A DNA stretch of 55,228 bases from contig CAXMNX010000048.1 of NCBI GenBank assembly GCA_964194845.1, forward strand, positions 1 to 55,228, given 5' to 3'. This stretch comes from CAXMNX01 sp964194845. GTDB taxonomy: Bacteria; Pseudomonadota; Alphaproteobacteria; Rhodobacterales; Rhodobacteraceae. Below, one piece after another: positions 42,122 to 51,253 of this stretch. How positions within the stretch are numbered: position 1 is the first letter of the stretch; every line of letters starts with the position of its first letter. The notes under the pieces were generated by a model. It made no database searches. It had not been told where the DNA came from and saw nothing but the letters and a program-made list of their open reading frames with translations. The translations under genes were made by a program, and so were the position numbers.

Positions 42122-43381
42122 CTACCCGGCGCTTGCCGGCTGCTCCTGCTGATCAGAGTGGATCATAAGTGGTGCGGATTCTGCCGACACCGCTTCTTCG
42201 TTGACCACAACCTCTTCAACACTATCCAGTCCCGGAAGCTCGAACATGGTTTCCAGCAGGATATCCTCCATGATCGAACGCAGGCCGCGTGCGCCGGTTT
42301 TTCGTCCGATCGCACGTTTGGCAATCGCTTTCAAAGCGTCCTCGGTGAAGGTAAGTTGGGTGTCTTCAAGTTCAAAAAGCCGCTGATACTGCTTGACCAA
42401 TGCGTTTTTCGGCTGCGTCAGGATGGTGACCAGCGCCTCTTCGTCCAGGTCTTCCAGCGTCGCGATTACTGGCAATCGCCCGACAAATTCCGGGATCAGG
42501 CCAAATTTCAGCAGATCCTCGGGTTCCAGATCCTTAAAGTACTCACCCACTGATTTTTCGTCAGGGTCGCGCACATCGGCGCCAAAACCCATCGCCGATC
42601 CCTTGCCGCGCTGCGCAATAATCTTGTCGAGCCCGGAAAAAGCACCGCCGCAGATAAACAGAATATTCGTTGTGTCGACTTGCAGGAATTCCTGCTGCGG
42701 ATGCTTACGACCACCCTGTGGCGGCACGCTGGCAACGGTGCCTTCCATGATCTTCAGCAACGCCTGTTGCACGCCTTCGCCCGACACATCGCGGGTGATC
42801 GACGGATTGTCGGACTTGCGAGTGATCTTATCGACCTCGTCGATATAGACGATGCCGCGCTGTGCGCGCTCGACGTTGTATTCGCTGGCCTGAAGAAGCT
42901 TCAGGATGATGTTCTCGACATCCTCGCCGACATAGCCCGCTTCGGTCAGCGTTGTCGCGTCGGCCATCGTGAACGGCACATCAAGTATGCGCGCTAAGGT
43001 TTGCGCCAGTAACGTTTTTCCGCAACCGGTTGGTCCGATCAGCAGGATATTGGATTTCGCCAGCTCGATGTCGGACTTCCCGGCATGGTTTAGGCGTTTG
43101 TAATGGTTGTGAACGGCAACCGACAGCACGCGCTTGGCGTGACTTTGACCAATCACATAGTCATCCAGAACATCGCAAATCTCTTTCGGAGCCGGCACGC
43201 CATCCGAGGCTTTCAGGCCCGACGTTTTGGTTTCTTCGCGAATGATGTCCATGCAGAGCTCGACGCATTCATCGCAGATGAACACGGTCGGCCCGGCAAT
43301 AAGTTTGCGAACCTCATGCTGGCTCTTGCCGCAGAAAGAGCAATAGAGCGTATTTTTACTGTCGCTCGAATTATTCGCCAT
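42122..43381 (-). CDS. clpX: ATP-dependent Clp protease ATP-binding subunit ClpX
   Basis: This 419-residue AAA+ unfoldase feeds substrates to ClpP. The N-terminal zinc finger has Cys14, Cys17, Cys36 and Cys39 (CSFCGKSQHEV and FICDECVELC). Walker A is GPTGCGKTLLAQTLA, Walker B IVYIDEVDKI, and the pore loop and IGF-like ClpP-contact region follow (IGRKTGARGLRSIMED in the C-domain). Length is standard. It is 174 bases downstream of clpP. Confidence 0.97.
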   Translation of the reverse strand: MANNSSDSKNTLYCSFCGKSQHEVRKLIAGPTVFICDECVELCMDIIREETKTSGLKASDGVPAPKEICDVLDDYVIGQSHAKRVLSVAVHNHYKRLNHAGKSDIELAKSNILLIGPTGCGKTLLAQTLARILDVPFTMADATTLTEAGYVGEDVENIILKLLQASEYNVERAQRGIVYIDEVDKITRKSDNPSITRDVSGEGVQQALLKIMEGTVASVPPQGGRKHPQQEFLQVDTTNILFICGGAFSGLDKIIAQRGKGSAMGFGADVRDPDEKSVGEYFKDLEPEDLLKFGLIPEFVGRLPVIATLEDLDEEALVTILTQPKNALVKQYQRLFELEDTQLTFTEDALKAIAKRAIGRKTGARGLRSIMEDILLETMFELPGLDSVEEVVVNEEAVSAESAPLMIHSDQQEQPASAG

Positions 43382-43555
43382 CGCACTACCTTCTCGGCGG
43401 TCTGCCGTCTTTCTGCCTGCCCGTGATCGATGCCGACAGCGTGACCATTAACATACGCCCCTTGGCCGCAAACCTAGGGCAGAGTATTTGGCGGCACAAC
43501 GCAAAAGTCGCGTGCTCTCACTGTGTTCGCGGGTCTGTGACCCCAGGGCACAACA

Positions 43556-44185
43556 TCAGCTTTCATCTTCATCAGCTGCGCCGCGGGATGCGACAATCTC
43601 GTCGATTAACCCCCAATCCTTGGCCTCTTCCGGGGTCATGAAATTATCACGCTCCAGCGCATCCTCAACTTTTGTAAGCGTCTGACCCGTGTGGCTGACG
43701 TAAATTTCGTTCAACCGCCGCTTCAGCCTTTCGGTGTGACGTGCATGGATAATTATGTCCGTCGCCTGGCCCTGAAAGCCGCCCGAAGGCTGGTGAACCA
43801 TGATCGAACTGTTGGGCAGCGACATCCGCATCCCCTTCTCGCCCGCCGTCAGCAATAGCGAGCCCATCGACGCGGCCTGCCCTATCACCAGCGTCGCAAT
43901 TTTCGGACGGATGTATTGCATCGTGTCATAGATCGACAGCCCCGCCGTCACCACGCCGCCTGGGCTGTTGATATACATAGAAATTTCTTTGGACGGGTTT
44001 TCAGCCTCAAGATGAAGAAGCTGTGCGACAACCAATTGGCTTGTTCCATCGTGGACCGGACCATTCACGAAAATGATCCGCTCTTTCAGAAGTCGGGAGA
44101 ATATATCGTAAGCCCGCTCACCACGGCTGGTCTGTTCGACCACCATGGGGACGAGATTCATGTAAGTTTCAACGGGATCGTGCAT
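43556..44185 (-). CDS. clpP: ATP-dependent Clp protease proteolytic subunit ClpP
   Basis: This 209-residue serine protease forms the ClpP barrel. The catalytic Ser is in GQAASMGSLLLTAG, His in MVHQPSGGFQGQA and Asp in ERDNFMTPEEAKDWGLID. The start MHDPVETYMNLVPMVVEQ is normal. Divergent to the ArsR/SRPBCC pair. Confidence 0.97.
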   Translation of the reverse strand: MHDPVETYMNLVPMVVEQTSRGERAYDIFSRLLKERIIFVNGPVHDGTSQLVVAQLLHLEAENPSKEISMYINSPGGVVTAGLSIYDTMQYIRPKIATLVIGQAASMGSLLLTAGEKGMRMSLPNSSIMVHQPSGGFQGQATDIIIHARHTERLKRRLNEIYVSHTGQTLTKVEDALERDNFMTPEEAKDWGLIDEIVASRGAADEDES

Positions 44186-44302
44186 GTGGCCTGCCTTCGT
44201 GTCGCTTGAGTTCTACAGCGTGGATGTTTCCAGAGTCTTAGTAGTGAGGTTGGAGCGCTGCAAGGGACCGGCGGTTAATTCGTCGCGTTAATTGACATGT
44301 AG

Positions 44303-44324
44303 GTAAGCGATCACTTACGGTAAG
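44303..44324. promoter_or_regulatory. Candidate ArsR-type operator with TAAG half-sites
   Basis: GTAAG (44303-44307), CTTAC (44314-44318) and GTAAG (44320-44324) make two overlapping inverted repeats just before the ATG at 44327. A TTGACA box at 44292-44297 would place the core promoter across them. This is typical of an autoregulated ArsR-type gene. Confidence 0.5.
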
Positions 44325-44326
44325 TC

Positions 44327-44656
44327 ATGTCTTACCAACACGAAACATCGCGTCTTATGGCGGCCTTGGCGGATCCGACCCGCAGGGCCATAGCCGAAAG
44401 CCTTGCCAAAGGCCCCGCCCCGGTTAGCCAGATCGCAAGTAACCTGCCGGTTTCCAGACCTGCGGTTTCGCAGCACCTCAAGGTGCTTTCCGACGCAGGG
44501 CTGGTCACGGCCGAGCCTCAGGGAACCCGCCGCATTTATCGCCTGGAACCTGTCGCCATCGCCGCGCTCCGCGATTGGTGCGACCGGCTTTGGGACGATG
44601 CTCTGGCCGCATTTGCCGCCCAGGCAAACCTAATTTCCAATGGAGAAAGCCAATGA
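44327..44656 (+). CDS. ArsR-family transcriptional regulator
   Basis: This 109-residue winged-helix regulator has MAALADPTRRAIAESLAKGPAPVSQIASNLPVSRPAVSQHLKVL, the classic ArsR recognition helix, and LVTAEPQGTRRIYRLEP as wing. It has no cysteine pair for metals and belongs to the subgroup paired with SRPBCC (AHSA1) proteins. Its stop overlaps the start of that partner (ATGA). Confidence 0.93.
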   Translation: MSYQHETSRLMAALADPTRRAIAESLAKGPAPVSQIASNLPVSRPAVSQHLKVLSDAGLVTAEPQGTRRIYRLEPVAIAALRDWCDRLWDDALAAFAAQANLISNGESQ

Positions 44657-45126
44657 TCAAACCCGTCCAAAAATCAGTGCGAGTGCCGCTCGACCCCGAT
44701 CAGGCATTCACACTCTTTACTGATCGCATCGCGGATTGGTGGCCGCTCGAGATACATTCGCTTAGCGCCCATCGTTTGAAGCAAGCCTCTAGCGGCCTGA
44801 CGATCGAACCCCGTGTTGGCGGTCACATTCTGGAAGCCTGCGCCGACGGCGAAACCCGGCCCTGGGCGACGATCACTGCATGGGAGCCCGGCAAGCGTTT
44901 AACGGTATCCTGGTACGTTGGGCGCCCGGAGGCCGAGGCGACCGAAGTGGATATCGTCTTTGAACCTGCTGAGGGCGGCACCAGCCTCAATCTGACGCAC
45001 TCTGGCTTTGAAGCATTGGGGGACGACGCCCAGTCAACGCGCGACGGCTATAATCAGGGCTGGGTCGGGGTTCTGTCCGAAGGATTTGCTGCACATTGCA
45101 GAAAAACGGCATCCAAGGCCGCTTAA
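44653..45126 (+). CDS. SRPBCC/AHSA1-family protein
   Basis: This 157-residue START-like protein is of the AHSA1 type: VRVPLDPDQAFTLFTDRIADWWPLE, GGHILEACADGETRPWATITAWEPGKRLTVSW and the C-terminal helix GYNQGWVGVLSEGFAAHC. These proteins bind a hydrophobic ligand; with ArsR partners they often act in stress or detoxification. The ligand is unknown. The ATG at 44653 overlaps the regulator's stop. Confidence 0.9.
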   Translation: MIKPVQKSVRVPLDPDQAFTLFTDRIADWWPLEIHSLSAHRLKQASSGLTIEPRVGGHILEACADGETRPWATITAWEPGKRLTVSWYVGRPEAEATEVDIVFEPAEGGTSLNLTHSGFEALGDDAQSTRDGYNQGWVGVLSEGFAAHCRKTASKAA

Positions 45127-45130
45127 GATT

Positions 45131-45343
45131 TCAACCGCGTCGATGCGGTTCGACCAAACCCGGCGTGGCGCCATGCCTGGACCATATACCAAACAGAACC
45201 TCTGCAATTCTGTCGGCGGATTCTGCTCGTGGGCGGCGTAGCGAACGCAGCCGCCTGAACGAGGGCTCAACGACCACCGGCCACAAAAGCCAGACAGCGA
45301 CAAATCCAAGAAATAGAGCCGGGGCCAGGTGCAGCGTGCCCAT
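45131..45343 (-). CDS. Small single-helix membrane protein
   Basis: This 70-residue protein has one N-terminal membrane helix (LHLAPALFLGFVAVWLLWPVVV) and a basic cytoplasmic tail. The ATG at 45343 follows a perfect AGGAGGT site, the main evidence that it is a gene. Converges on the SRPBCC gene. Function unknown. Confidence 0.6.
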   Translation of the reverse strand: MGTLHLAPALFLGFVAVWLLWPVVVEPSFRRLRSLRRPRAESADRIAEVLFGIWSRHGATPGLVEPHRRG

Positions 45344-45501
45344 CGGGACCTCCTGTCAAAAAGGAATCAGGCGAGCAGATCGCCTCGCCGAAGATTGAAA
45401 AAGGAAAATGGCAAAACATTGACGAAAAATTAATTAAAAACCCAGCGACCCGACGGCACGGCGCATTTTCATCGCAAGTGGCGCGCATTTTTTGCTTTGA
45501 A

Positions 45502-46068
45502 CTAACTCATCCCGCGCGGCGTGTGCCTCAGCAAAACCGGCACCACCAGTTCTTCTTCATCGACCAGATGCCGGTCCAGAAACCGGGTCAAATGCTGTAA
45601 ACCGGTCCGAAACTTACCCGTCGCGGCTTTCCAATCGCCACTTTCGCCAACCGCGCGCATGATGGCGTTCGCATCGTCTGTGAACCCCTCCAGATGCCCG
45701 TCTATTGCGTGATGATCGCGATCCAAAATGTCGAATCCGCGTTCCAGACCAGCTTCAAGCGGCTTCAGCTGCGGAAAATAATGCGTGTCCTCGACCATGT
45801 GATGGCCGTGCAGTTCGCCGATAAACAGGCTGCCGTATCGCGACAGCCGCGCCACATAAAGCCGCGCCTCCATGTTGCCGTCCAACGCACGCAACGTCTC
45901 GCTTTCAAGCGCATCAAGCAGGCGGCGGAACATCAGGTGCCGCTCCAGCCAGAACCGGATCAGCGCGCTGAAATTGTCATGGGCTTCCCAGGCTTCGCGC
46001 GGATAATCTTCCAGCAGCACCCGAAGTGCATCGGGAAACTTTTCTCTGCTTTCCAGCGGATAATCCAT
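45502..46068 (-). CDS. Hemerythrin-like (HHE) domain protein
   Basis: This 188-residue four-helix protein has the HHE metal pattern: a His in RFWLERHLMF, HGHHMVEDTHYFP, LDRDHHAIDGHLE and the C-terminal FLDRHLVDEEELVVP. Such proteins bind a di-iron centre and may handle oxygen, nitric oxide or iron. The ATG at 46068 has GGGAGA upstream; longer frames (to 46176) would overlap the promoter of the divergent rpe gene. Confidence 0.88.
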   Translation of the reverse strand: MDYPLESREKFPDALRVLLEDYPREAWEAHDNFSALIRFWLERHLMFRRLLDALESETLRALDGNMEARLYVARLSRYGSLFIGELHGHHMVEDTHYFPQLKPLEAGLERGFDILDRDHHAIDGHLEGFTDDANAIMRAVGESGDWKAATGKFRTGLQHLTRFLDRHLVDEEELVVPVLLRHTPRGMS

Positions 46069-46193
46069 GCGCCATCTCCCGGCGACCAGCATAGCCGCAA
46101 TGTCGCGCGCAGCGAAAGAACTGCATTTCCTGTCTGGACCATGTGCGCCCGACCGCGCTAAGCCCCAAGGCACCAAACCGAGGGATCCGTCCT

Positions 46194-46883
46194 ATGCGCT
46201 TCGACCGCTCGATCAAGATCGCGCCATCCATTCTGGCCGCCGATTTCGCCAATTTCGGCGCCGAATGCCAAGCCGCCGAGGCTGAGGGCGCGGATTGGAT
46301 CCACGTCGATATCATGGACGGGCATTTCGTCCCGAACATTTCCTTTGGCCCGGCGATGTGCGGCGCAATTCGCAAGCACATCAAGGGCGTGATGGATGTC
46401 CACCTGATGATCAGCCCGGTCGACCCTTACATTCAGGATTTTGCCGATGCAGGCGCAGACATCCTGACGGCGCACGTCGAAGCCGGGCCGCACATCCACC
46501 GCACGGTTCAGGCGATCCGCGCGGCCGGCGTCCGCCCCGGTGTTGCATTGAACCCGGGCACTCCGGCAAGTGCCGTCGAACAGGTTCTCGATCTTGTCGA
46601 TCTCGTCTGCGTCATGACCGTCAACCCAGGTTTCGGCGGCCAGAAATTCATCCCCCTGTCGGCGAAAATCGCGGAACTCCGCGAGATGATCGGCGACCGC
46701 GAGGTGCATATCGAGATTGACGGCGGCGTTGATGCGATAACCGCCCCTGGTCTGATATCAGCGGGCGCGGACGTTCTTGTCGCCGGTTCAGCGGTGTTTA
46801 AGGGCGGTTCAGTCGATAACGCCGGACCCTATGGCGCCAACATTCGCGCAATCCGCGCGGCGGCAGACGCAGCACGATCCTAG
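46194..46883 (+). CDS. rpe: Ribulose-phosphate 3-epimerase
   Basis: This 229-residue TIM-barrel enzyme interconverts ribulose-5-phosphate and xylulose-5-phosphate. Motifs are IAPSILAADFANFG, WIHVDIMDGHFVPNISFGP, DVHLMI, MTVNPGFGGQKFIP and EIDGGVDAITAP, covering the metal ligands and the catalytic Asp pair. The ATG at 46194 is the conserved start. Confidence 0.96.
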   Translation: MRFDRSIKIAPSILAADFANFGAECQAAEAEGADWIHVDIMDGHFVPNISFGPAMCGAIRKHIKGVMDVHLMISPVDPYIQDFADAGADILTAHVEAGPHIHRTVQAIRAAGVRPGVALNPGTPASAVEQVLDLVDLVCVMTVNPGFGGQKFIPLSAKIAELREMIGDREVHIEIDGGVDAITAPGLISAGADVLVAGSAVFKGGSVDNAGPYGANIRAIRAAADAARS

Positions 46884-47013
46884 CGCAACTAGATTTGCAA
46901 ATCCGCAACGCTTCAATCGCAGGCGCGCGCGTCTTTGTGGGCTGACTTGACGCAGGTTCACAATCCGCGAAGGTGAGCGCGGCTGGCGGCAAAACAAGTA
47001 AAGACGTGACCAA

Positions 47014-47790
47014 GTGACCCCAATTGACGCCCTGATCCTTTCCGCCACCTTTGTACTCGTGCTGGTATCGCCGATGACGGGTTCGTTCCTGAAGTGCTGG
47101 GCCGATCGCGCCGCTGTCGGCCAACCGGTGACCGGGCGATCCTACTGCGACAGCTGCGGTAATCAGCTCGCAGCTCGCGATCTAGTGCCGATCCTGTCCT
47201 GGCTATGGAACCGCGGCAAAAGTCGGTGTTGTAACACGCCGCTCCGCTGGACCTTGTTAAATGCCGAGGTAACGGCGCTCGCGCTGGCGATCTGGGCGGT
47301 TCTCGTCGTTTCCCCGCCGTTGCTGTTGCCGACATTGATCATTGCCTGGCTCTTGCAGGCGACCGTGGTGCTGGCCGTCCCGGCACCGCGCCAATCGACC
47401 ATCCTCGGCATGATCCTCGCCGTTTTCGGTCTTTTCATTGCCTGGTTCGGCCTAAGTGGCGAGATCGAGGCGCACCTTCTGGGTTTCGCGCTTGGCCTTC
47501 TGATCGCCGCCGTCGCCTGGACCGGCGCCAGCGACCCGCAGGCGAAATATCTGCAAGCGGTCACTTTGTTGCCAGCGGCGGGCGCGCTTCTTGGCGCAGG
47601 CAGCATGGGATATGCATTGGGAATTGGCATTATCGTCGCATTTATTCACGCAGGCCTGTCACGGTTGATAAGGCGAGGTGGCGAGGCGCTAACCCCACCG
47701 GCCACGTCGCTGGCAATCGGATGGGCGGCTGGCACCTGGCTTTTCTGGCTTTATGGCCCCGGCGCACTGTTCGCGCCGTTTTTCGAATAA
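47014..47790 (+). CDS. Prepilin peptidase-like membrane protein lacking the usual active-site aspartate pair
   Basis: This 258-residue protein resembles type IV prepilin (A24) peptidases: the N-terminal GSFLKCWADRAAVGQPVTGRS, then a cysteine motif CDSCGNQLAARDLVPILSWLW and about seven helices. In active enzymes the four-Cys motif is CxxC...CxxC; here the second pair reads RCCN. The Asp expected after the third helix region is missing (AVPAPRQS), and the GxGD-like site is only weakly kept (TGASDPQAK). It may be a methyltransferase-only or dead paralogue. The start is GTG 47014. No pilus gene is adjacent. Confidence 0.75.
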   Translation: MTPIDALILSATFVLVLVSPMTGSFLKCWADRAAVGQPVTGRSYCDSCGNQLAARDLVPILSWLWNRGKSRCCNTPLRWTLLNAEVTALALAIWAVLVVSPPLLLPTLIIAWLLQATVVLAVPAPRQSTILGMILAVFGLFIAWFGLSGEIEAHLLGFALGLLIAAVAWTGASDPQAKYLQAVTLLPAAGALLGAGSMGYALGIGIIVAFIHAGLSRLIRRGGEALTPPATSLAIGWAAGTWLFWLYGPGALFAPFFE

Positions 47791-47795
47791 CCGGG

Positions 47796-49013
47796 TCACC
47801 CAGCGGTTTCGGCGACGTCGCGGATTATCCGGCCAATAAGGCCGCAATCCTCCATCGAAAACGTCAGCGGCAGTCGCATATCAAACAATGTCGAAAGCAC
47901 TGCGTCGGTCCGGGGAAGTTCCTGCGGCGTGACATAAGCCCAGCTTTGGTGCGCCGAGGTAAATCCCTGCGGTTTGCTTCGCCCAAACCACTTCAGCTCG
48001 ACACCTCGCGAACCGGCGCGACCGATCAGGGCTTCGCATCCTTTCGCGTCAAGCCCGGGCACGCGAAACTGGATCGACGACCCGACCATGGTTTCGGCCC
48101 CTGGCCGCGCAGGCAGAACGACCCTGTTTGAACCCGCCAAATTATTCGCCACCGCGTCATAGCGACGGTTCCATCGCGTGACATTGTCTTCAAGGGCCGC
48201 AAGCTGGGGCCGAAGGATCGCGGCGCGCAGGGCATCCATCCGCGCCGATCCGTTGGGCATTTCATATTTCGCGTTATCGAAATGACCCACGCCCGGTCCC
48301 GCCCCGTTCTTCTCAAAATGCATGTAGCTGCCCGAAAGTATCGTGGCCCGCGCCATGAATTCAGGATCGTTCGAGGTCAGAAATCCGCCCTCGCCGGAAT
48401 TGATGTGTTTATAGGTTTGCGTCGAAAAACAGGCCGCGTGGCCGAAGTTCCCCGACCGAACGCCGTTCCACTTCGACCCCATCGTATGCGCGCAATCCTC
48501 GATCACGGACAGGCCGCGACGATCGGCAATCTCCATCAACGCGTCCATATCGCAAAGATGCCCGCGCATATGGCTCAAAAGCAGAATTTGCGCACCCGAC
48601 ACGCCAGCTTTCTCGTCAAGATCCGCCAGATCAAGCCGCAGATTTTCGTCAATCTCCACCAACACCGGCCTCGCGCCCACGACGTGTATGGCCCCCGGCA
48701 CCGGCGCCAGCGTGAAGGCATTCGTCAAAACCGGATCATCCGGCCCCACACCGGCGGCCCGAAGCGCGATCTGCATCGCCTGCCCGCCCGATGCGACCGC
48801 AAGGCAAAACGCGCTGCCCTGCCAGGTCGCAAAGTCGCGCTCCAACGCCGCGACTTCACCTGTTTCGTCCGGCGCCAGATTATAGCGATGCAGGCGGCCC
48901 GACCGCATCACCGAAACCGCCGCTGCAATTGCGGCTTCAGGAATTGGTTCTTGCTGTGTGAAACTGCCGTTGAACACCAGATCGGCGTCGGAAGACAATT
49001 CTCTCTCAGACAT
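47796..49013 (-). CDS. DegT/DnrJ/EryC1/StrS-family aminotransferase
   Basis: This 405-residue PLP enzyme is of the sugar-aminotransferase family. The PLP-binding Lys is in STQTYKHINSGEGGF and the phosphate/ring contacts include ASGGQAMQIAL and DCAHTMGSKWNG. Members usually aminate keto-sugars for polysaccharides. It lies 26 bases after a LysR gene on the same strand (a GTG at 49043 would overlap the LysR stop by four bases). No sugar-synthesis neighbours are visible, so its substrate is open. Confidence 0.88.
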   Translation of the reverse strand: MSERELSSDADLVFNGSFTQQEPIPEAAIAAAVSVMRSGRLHRYNLAPDETGEVAALERDFATWQGSAFCLAVASGGQAMQIALRAAGVGPDDPVLTNAFTLAPVPGAIHVVGARPVLVEIDENLRLDLADLDEKAGVSGAQILLLSHMRGHLCDMDALMEIADRRGLSVIEDCAHTMGSKWNGVRSGNFGHAACFSTQTYKHINSGEGGFLTSNDPEFMARATILSGSYMHFEKNGAGPGVGHFDNAKYEMPNGSARMDALRAAILRPQLAALEDNVTRWNRRYDAVANNLAGSNRVVLPARPGAETMVGSSIQFRVPGLDAKGCEALIGRAGSRGVELKWFGRSKPQGFTSAHQSWAYVTPQELPRTDAVLSTLFDMRLPLTFSMEDCGLIGRIIRDVAETAG

Positions 49014-49039
49014 TTGCCCGGTCTTCGACCCGCGAGTTG

Positions 49040-50020
49040 TCACGTCTCAATGCCTTTTTCAGATAGAAGCTGAAACCCGGGCAACAGCCAGGGATGCTGC
49101 GCGGTCAACGGGTCGACGACATGGCGCGCAACCAACCGGCGCAGGGTCTCAAAAATCATCTCGGCCACCGGCTGCGGATATACTTCGGTCGTAAACAGCG
49201 ACAGCGTTCGCGAAAATCCTCGTCCCGGAAATGGGTGCAACGTGAACCTGCCGTGAAACCGCTTGGCCCGGACATAGCTTGATGGCGTCGTAATCGCCCA
49301 GCCGCTGCCCTCGGCCACCATACCCAGGATAGAATGGTTGCTTTCCATTTCGAACCGGTTGGGCAGCGAAACTCGCAAGCGCCTTAGCTGTGCCTCGATC
49401 CGCTGACCGATGATCTGGTTTCGCGTATAGCGCAGCAACGGCAACTTGGTGTTTCCGGCCAGAAAATCTTCCGGTGAAGCTTCGCTGTTCTGGGGCACTG
49501 CCAGTATAAACGGGTCGTTCAGAAGCGGGTATTCGATCAGACCCGGCGCGTCGCCTGTCGGTCGTGTGGCCACGCCTACGTCGAGTTTCTGATCCAGAAG
49601 CAGGCTGAGTATCTCGTGACTGGGCCGCGAATGGTGCTTGAACGTGCAGCGCGGCATGGCGCGCGCCAGAAACTCGGCAAGCTCGGGCGCAACTTCACTG
49701 TCAAAATCGTCGACGATGCCGAACCGCAGCTCGCGCGCTTCCACCAGATTGCCCGATGTCAGTTCAATCTCGCCACGGCGGATCATCCTCAGCCCGTCTT
49801 CGACATGCCGCAAAAAAATGCTGCCCGAAGGCGTCAGAACCATCGGGCGGCGCGAATGATCCATCAGACTGACGCTCAGAGTGTCTTCCAGGTTCCGCAG
49901 ATGATGGGAAACCGTGCTGATCGACAGCCCGGTATCGGATGCGACCTTCTGAACCGACCCGGATTTCGCCAAAAGCTGGAATATTTCCAGACCCCGAAGA
50001 CTAAGCGTTGTGCGCTGCAT
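49040..50020 (-). CDS. LysR-family transcriptional regulator
   Basis: This 326-residue regulator has an N-terminal winged helix (LRGLEIFQLLAKSGSVQKVASDTGLSISTVSHHLRNLEDTL) and a LysR effector domain (LRFGIVDDFDSEVAPELAEF, LLDQKLDVGVATRP, then the C-terminal half). The ATG at 50020 follows GAGGA. It is divergent from the taurine-type transporter over 209 bases and is its likely regulator; standard taurine operons use a different (GntR/MocR) regulator. Confidence 0.92.
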   Translation of the reverse strand: MQRTTLSLRGLEIFQLLAKSGSVQKVASDTGLSISTVSHHLRNLEDTLSVSLMDHSRRPMVLTPSGSIFLRHVEDGLRMIRRGEIELTSGNLVEARELRFGIVDDFDSEVAPELAEFLARAMPRCTFKHHSRPSHEILSLLLDQKLDVGVATRPTGDAPGLIEYPLLNDPFILAVPQNSEASPEDFLAGNTKLPLLRYTRNQIIGQRIEAQLRRLRVSLPNRFEMESNHSILGMVAEGSGWAITTPSSYVRAKRFHGRFTLHPFPGRGFSRTLSLFTTEVYPQPVAEMIFETLRRLVARHVVDPLTAQHPWLLPGFQLLSEKGIET

Positions 50021-50062
50021 AAATAATTGTCCTCTTCTTACCCGACCGCAATCTCTAGCAAA

Positions 50063-50149
50063 TTCGCATACTTTCGACTTTTTGATAACTCTTTTCCAAA
50101 ATACTAGGCATTTACCAAAAAAGGCTAGCTCTATCACGCAAAATGCGAA
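50063..50149. promoter_or_regulatory. Inverted repeat TTCGCAT/ATGCGAA in lysR-tau intergenic region
   Basis: TTCGCAT (50063-50069) and ATGCGAA (50143-50149) are perfect inverted copies spanning 87 bases of the AT-rich intergenic region. Such widely spaced arms could bind a LysR tetramer that bends DNA, but this is only a pattern. Confidence 0.3.
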
Positions 50150-50229
50150 ACGACGGGCTCGCAATAACAATGCAGGCAGCGCGAGACAAAACGTGCAACG
50201 CCTGAATGACCAAAACAGGGAGACTTGGA

Positions 50230-51240
50230 ATGAAATTCACTCAATTGAAATCGTCGGTGACGTCCGCACTTGCGGTAGCGGCAATGCTGGCCGGTGCGCA
50301 GGCGGCAACGGCTCAGGAGATTACCGTGGCCTACTTCCTGGAATGGCCGATGCCGTTCCAGTTCGCCAAGGTCAACGGCACTTATGACGAAGAGATGGGC
50401 GTCAAGGTCAACTGGGTCAGCTTCGACACCGGCACCGCCATGTCGGCGGCAATGGCCTCGGGCGACGTTCAGATCAGCGTCAGCCAGGGTGTGCCGCCGT
50501 TTGTTGTGGCCGCATCTGCTGGTCAGGACATCCAGATCGTTGACGTCGCCGTCAGCTATTCCGACAACGACAACTGCGTCGTTAATTCCAGCCTGGAGAT
50601 CGACAAGGACAGCGCTGGCGAACTGGCTGGCAAGAAAGTCGCCGTTCCGCTCGGCACTGCCGCACACTACGGCTTTCTAAGCCAAATGGGCCACTTCGGC
50701 GTCGATTTGGCATCGTTGAATGTTGTTGACATGGCCCCTGCCGAAGGCGCTGCCGCACTGGCGCAGGGTGCAGTTGACATGGCCTGCGGCTGGGGCGGTG
50801 CATTGCGCCGCATGAAGGAAAGCGGAAATATCCTGCTGACCGGTGCCGAAAAAGAAGAGCTGGGCATTCTGGTCTTCGATGTGACCACCGCACCAGCAAA
50901 CTTCGTGGCCGAGGAAGGCGAACTTCTTGCCAAGTTTCTCAAAGTCACCGCTGACGCGAACGCCGTCTGGAATGCTGGTGGCGACGCTGCGACTGCAATG
51001 ATCCCGGCGATCGCCAAAGACGCGGGCATGGACGAAGAATCCACCGCCGCGACAATGTCGACCTTCGTCTTCCCCGGTGTTGACGATCAGCTGGGCGGCA
51101 AGTGGCTTGGTGGCGGCGCGCAGACGTTCATGAAGGGCGTGGCCGACATCTTTGTCGAAGCTGGCTCCATTGACGGCGCACTCGACAGCTATGATGCGGC
51201 GGTGAATACCGGTCCGCTGACAACAGCCTCGGGCCTGTAA
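50230..51240 (+). CDS. tauA: Taurine-type ABC transporter substrate-binding protein
   Basis: This 336-residue periplasmic protein has a signal peptide (cleavage near GAQAATAQ) and the TauA/SsuA pattern EITVAYFLEWPMPFQFAKVNG, WVSFDTGTAMSAAMASGDVQI and GKKVAVPLGTAAHYGFLSQM. The ATG at 50230 follows GGGAGA. Aliphatic sulfonates such as taurine are the expected ligands; the LEWPMPF segment is not in E. coli TauA, and the lack of sulfonate-degrading genes nearby means other small organic ligands are possible. Confidence 0.85.
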   Translation: MKFTQLKSSVTSALAVAAMLAGAQAATAQEITVAYFLEWPMPFQFAKVNGTYDEEMGVKVNWVSFDTGTAMSAAMASGDVQISVSQGVPPFVVAASAGQDIQIVDVAVSYSDNDNCVVNSSLEIDKDSAGELAGKKVAVPLGTAAHYGFLSQMGHFGVDLASLNVVDMAPAEGAAALAQGAVDMACGWGGALRRMKESGNILLTGAEKEELGILVFDVTTAPANFVAEEGELLAKFLKVTADANAVWNAGGDAATAMIPAIAKDAGMDEESTAATMSTFVFPGVDDQLGGKWLGGGAQTFMKGVADIFVEAGSIDGALDSYDAAVNTGPLTTASGL

Positions 51241-51253
51241 TCCAACTAACTTT

